Shown here in pieces: positions 62,444-64,000 of a stretch of DNA of 64,000 nucleotides (positions are counted from its first letter, which is position 1; each line of letters starts with the position of its first letter). Source of the DNA: Streptomyces sp. NRRL F-2580 (GTDB lineage Bacteria > Actinomycetota > Actinomycetes > Streptomycetales > Streptomycetaceae); assembly GCF_000720115.1 (NCBI RefSeq), contig NZ_JOIR01000014.1, positions 1-64,000 of the forward strand. Direction: 5' to 3'. A program made the translations under genes and the position numbers. Below the pieces are notes generated by a model, which was not told the origin of the DNA, did no database searches, and saw only the letters and a program-made list of their open reading frames with translations.

Positions 62444-63163
62444 TTGAGCGACGAGCACGCCGAGGCGGTGCGGCTGCTGTGGGGCCCGCACCCGAAGCCC
62501 GCACGGGGCCCCAGGCCGACACTCGACTTGGCCCGCATTGCGCGGGCCGGCATCGATATCGCCGACTGCAACGGGTTGGCCGAGGTCTCCATGCAGCGGG
62601 TCGCGGCGCAACTGGGCGTCACCAAGATGGCGCTGTACCGGTACGTGCCGGGCAAGGCCGCGCTGGTCGCACTGATGGTCGACGGTGCGATCGGCCCCTA
62701 CCCGGCGGCAGGAGAGGCGGCGCGTGGTGGCTGGCGGGAGCAGTTGGAGGACTGGGCCCGCCGGCTGCTCACTGTCTTTCGCCGACACCCCTGGGCGCTG
62801 GAGGCCACCATCGGGCCGCGGATCATGGGGCCCGGGGAGTTGTCCTGGATGGAGCGTGCCGTCACCGCGCTGGACGGTACGGGGCTGAGCGGTGCGGAGC
62901 GGATGGACACCGCAGTCCTGCTGACCGGCCACGTACGTGGCATCACCCAGCAAGCCCGCGCGGCGGGCCCCGCGGGCAACCCCGAGGCCCAGCTCGGCGT
63001 CATCCTCGGCGAGCTGATGCAGGCACACGGCGAGCAATTTCCCGCGCTCACTGCGGCCCTTGCCTCGGCAGCACGGTCCGAGGGGCAGGACCAGGCATGG
63101 GAGTTCGGCCTCCAGCGCATTCTGGACGGCTTGGCCGCACTTATCGACCGGCGCGCTCGATGA
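62444..63163 (+). CDS. TetR family repressor of the divergent monooxygenase
   Basis: I choose TTG 62444 behind GGAGGGG (close spacing); TTG 62414 has no ribosome site. The ~239-residue protein has an N-terminal TetR helix-turn-helix: ARIARAGIDIADCNGLAEVS, MQRVAAQLGVTKMALYRYVP. The C-terminal domain is of the tetracycline-repressor-like type and ends WEFGLQRILDGLAALID, similar in plan to the TetR protein at 23239. It probably releases the shared operators on binding the monooxygenase substrate. Confidence 0.87.
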   Translation: MSDEHAEAVRLLWGPHPKPARGPRPTLDLARIARAGIDIADCNGLAEVSMQRVAAQLGVTKMALYRYVPGKAALVALMVDGAIGPYPAAGEAARGGWREQLEDWARRLLTVFRRHPWALEATIGPRIMGPGELSWMERAVTALDGTGLSGAERMDTAVLLTGHVRGITQQARAAGPAGNPEAQLGVILGELMQAHGEQFPALTAALASAARSEGQDQAWEFGLQRILDGLAALIDRRAR

Positions 63164-63858
63164 CCGCGGTACGAGTTGTCCGGCTCCTGCTCGTCGGCGA
63201 CCGGCTCCCGGTCGCCGCCGAGCAGCTGCTTTATCCCGCCCTCGACGGACTGCGTCGTCCAGTGCGAGGAGGCCGCTGGGCGCGTCGGGGGCGAGGTGTG
63301 CGGCGCGGCCTCCGGCGGCGGGGTCCAGGGTTCGACACGGCGCTGGCGGCCGGTGATCTGCCGGTCGGACTCGCATCGGTGGTTACGGCGGTCGAGTCGA
63401 GGTGCCGTGACACTGATGGGACCGGGCAGAGGTCGTCGCGGCGGCGCAGGCGGCCGGCCGGTGTGCACGGTGGTGGCGCCCGTGGGTGGTGGAGGACCCG
63501 CAGAAGCCGTGGGCCCGCCGGGTCGGTTCGCAGTTCCGTCTCGTCGTGGAGCACTTGGCGCTACGCGAACGGCGCCTGCTGCTCGTGAACGGGCCGCGCG
63601 GCTTGGAACCGGCGATGCTGTGGCTCGGCGAGAGCGGGCAGCCTCATTCGTTGTCGTCGTGGATGAGATGTTCTCCGCAGCGAACCGACGTTGCCGGCAG
63701 GGCAGTGCGGCCGATGAGGCGGAGGTGGCCGTGCGGATCGTGGCCACGGTCGCAGCGTCCCATGATCGCGGCTCACAGGCGAAGCGATGCGAGAGCCGGC
63801 ACGAGGGGGTGCCCGTCCGATGGGTAGGTCAGGAGAGCCCTCCGGCTCGTCTCAAGTG
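63164..63858 (+). pseudogene. Probable decayed gene with frame changes
   Basis: Three plus-strand frames each carry a protein-like stretch: TALAAGDLPVGLASVVTAVE near 63340; RAEVVAAAQAAGR and VVEHLALRERRLLLVNGPRG near 63420-63640; then, after a shift, FVVVVDEMFSAANRRC with EAEVAVRIVATVAASH near 63650-63770. Together they could be one degraded protein of about 200 residues. I do not recognise the family. Chance frames in GC-rich DNA are the alternative. Confidence 0.35.
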
Positions 63859-64000
63859 ATCGGTAATCGCATCCCGTGTCTTCATCAACCGCCGGGCGGG
63901 CTCGACCAAAGCAGAGCCGTCACGTGATCGCTCAACCTCAGCGAGCAGCCGGTAGAGGGGGGCGACCTCGTCCTCCAGCGACTGACGAGGGCGAAGGCGC
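63829..64000 (-). CDS. C-terminal end of an unidentified gene running off the window
   Basis: The minus strand is open from the window edge to TGA at 63831-63829 and encodes about 56 residues of clear helical, amphipathic character: LEDEVAPLYRLLAEVERSRD, then EPARRLMKTRDAITDHLRR. Codon third positions are mostly G/C. The sequence looks like the last helices of a cytoplasmic protein, but no family is recognisable from this part. Confidence 0.5.
   Translation of the reverse strand, partial: RLRPRQSLEDEVAPLYRLLAEVERSRDGSALVEPARRLMKTRDAITDHLRRAGGLS

Noticed and set aside
1..64000. CRISPR arrays, rRNA or tRNA genes, intact insertion sequences
   Set aside because: No regularly spaced repeats, no rRNA-like sequence, no cloverleaf with CCA end and no transposase with terminal repeats was seen. 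tRNAs were not scanned with a model, so a miss is possible.

Overview
The window is one end of a very GC-rich contig from a Streptomyces-type actinomycete. The evidence is strong G/C bias at third codon positions, frequent GTG and TTG starts, Tat-exported hydrolases, and families typical of Streptomyces such as FHA/kinase pairs, DUF4246, CASTOR/POLLUX-type channels and L-glutamate-oxidase-like enzymes. Bases 1-32 are not genomic: they match the Illumina Nextera transposase adapter, so the contig starts at base 33 inside a gene. I see no rRNA, tRNA, CRISPR array or intact insertion sequence.

Layout. 33-3454: tail of a secreted Ig-like protein, an MFS exporter and two short-chain dehydrogenases, the second 3-hydroxybutyrate dehydrogenase-like. 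3894-7913: a large exported protein combining a transglycosylase-like, a golvesin-like and an SGNH esterase domain. 7985-10714: a membrane protein and a minus-strand FHA-protein/Ser-Thr-kinase pair. 11017-17497: a cluster of exported hydrolases in which a GH43-like protein, an M23 peptidase and a transglycosylase-like protein each end in a seven-repeat lectin-like beta-propeller; a Tat-exported esterase lies among them. 17756-30627: DUF4246 protein, MHS transporter with PucR-type regulator, TetR regulator, 3-hydroxyisobutyryl-CoA hydrolase-like protein, SAP-like protein, isochorismatase-fold protein, ion-channel-like protein and amino-acid oxidase. 31425-35399: four coupled glycosyltransferases. 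35553-41088: SDR, hemerythrin, SRPBCC, a carotenoid-desaturase-like flavoprotein and two disordered hydrophilic proteins. 41400-50018: a CYP152-type peroxygenase, a zinc alcohol dehydrogenase, a patch of decayed genes, a DUF72 protein, a classical P450 and a Tat-exported phospholipase C. 51130-58155: a three-gene glycerol operon, an unrecognised protein behind a 19-codon leader ORF, and an APC permease. 58908-64000: membrane-anchored Mrr-like nuclease, ComB-like phosphatase, and a divergent FAD monooxygenase/TetR pair sharing tandem operators, ending in a decayed reading frame and the tail of a minus-strand gene.

How the genes may work together. The 11-17.5 kb cluster looks like a cell-wall or extracellular-glycan attack set in which one propeller fold delivers different catalytic domains. 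The glycerol genes form a kinase/dehydrogenase pathway, probably fed by lipid breakdown (the phospholipase C lies nearby but is separately transcribed). Several remnants (dihydrofolate-reductase-like, carbonic-anhydrase-like, SDR, hydrolase, and a frameshifted gene) suggest an accessory part of the chromosome undergoing gene loss.
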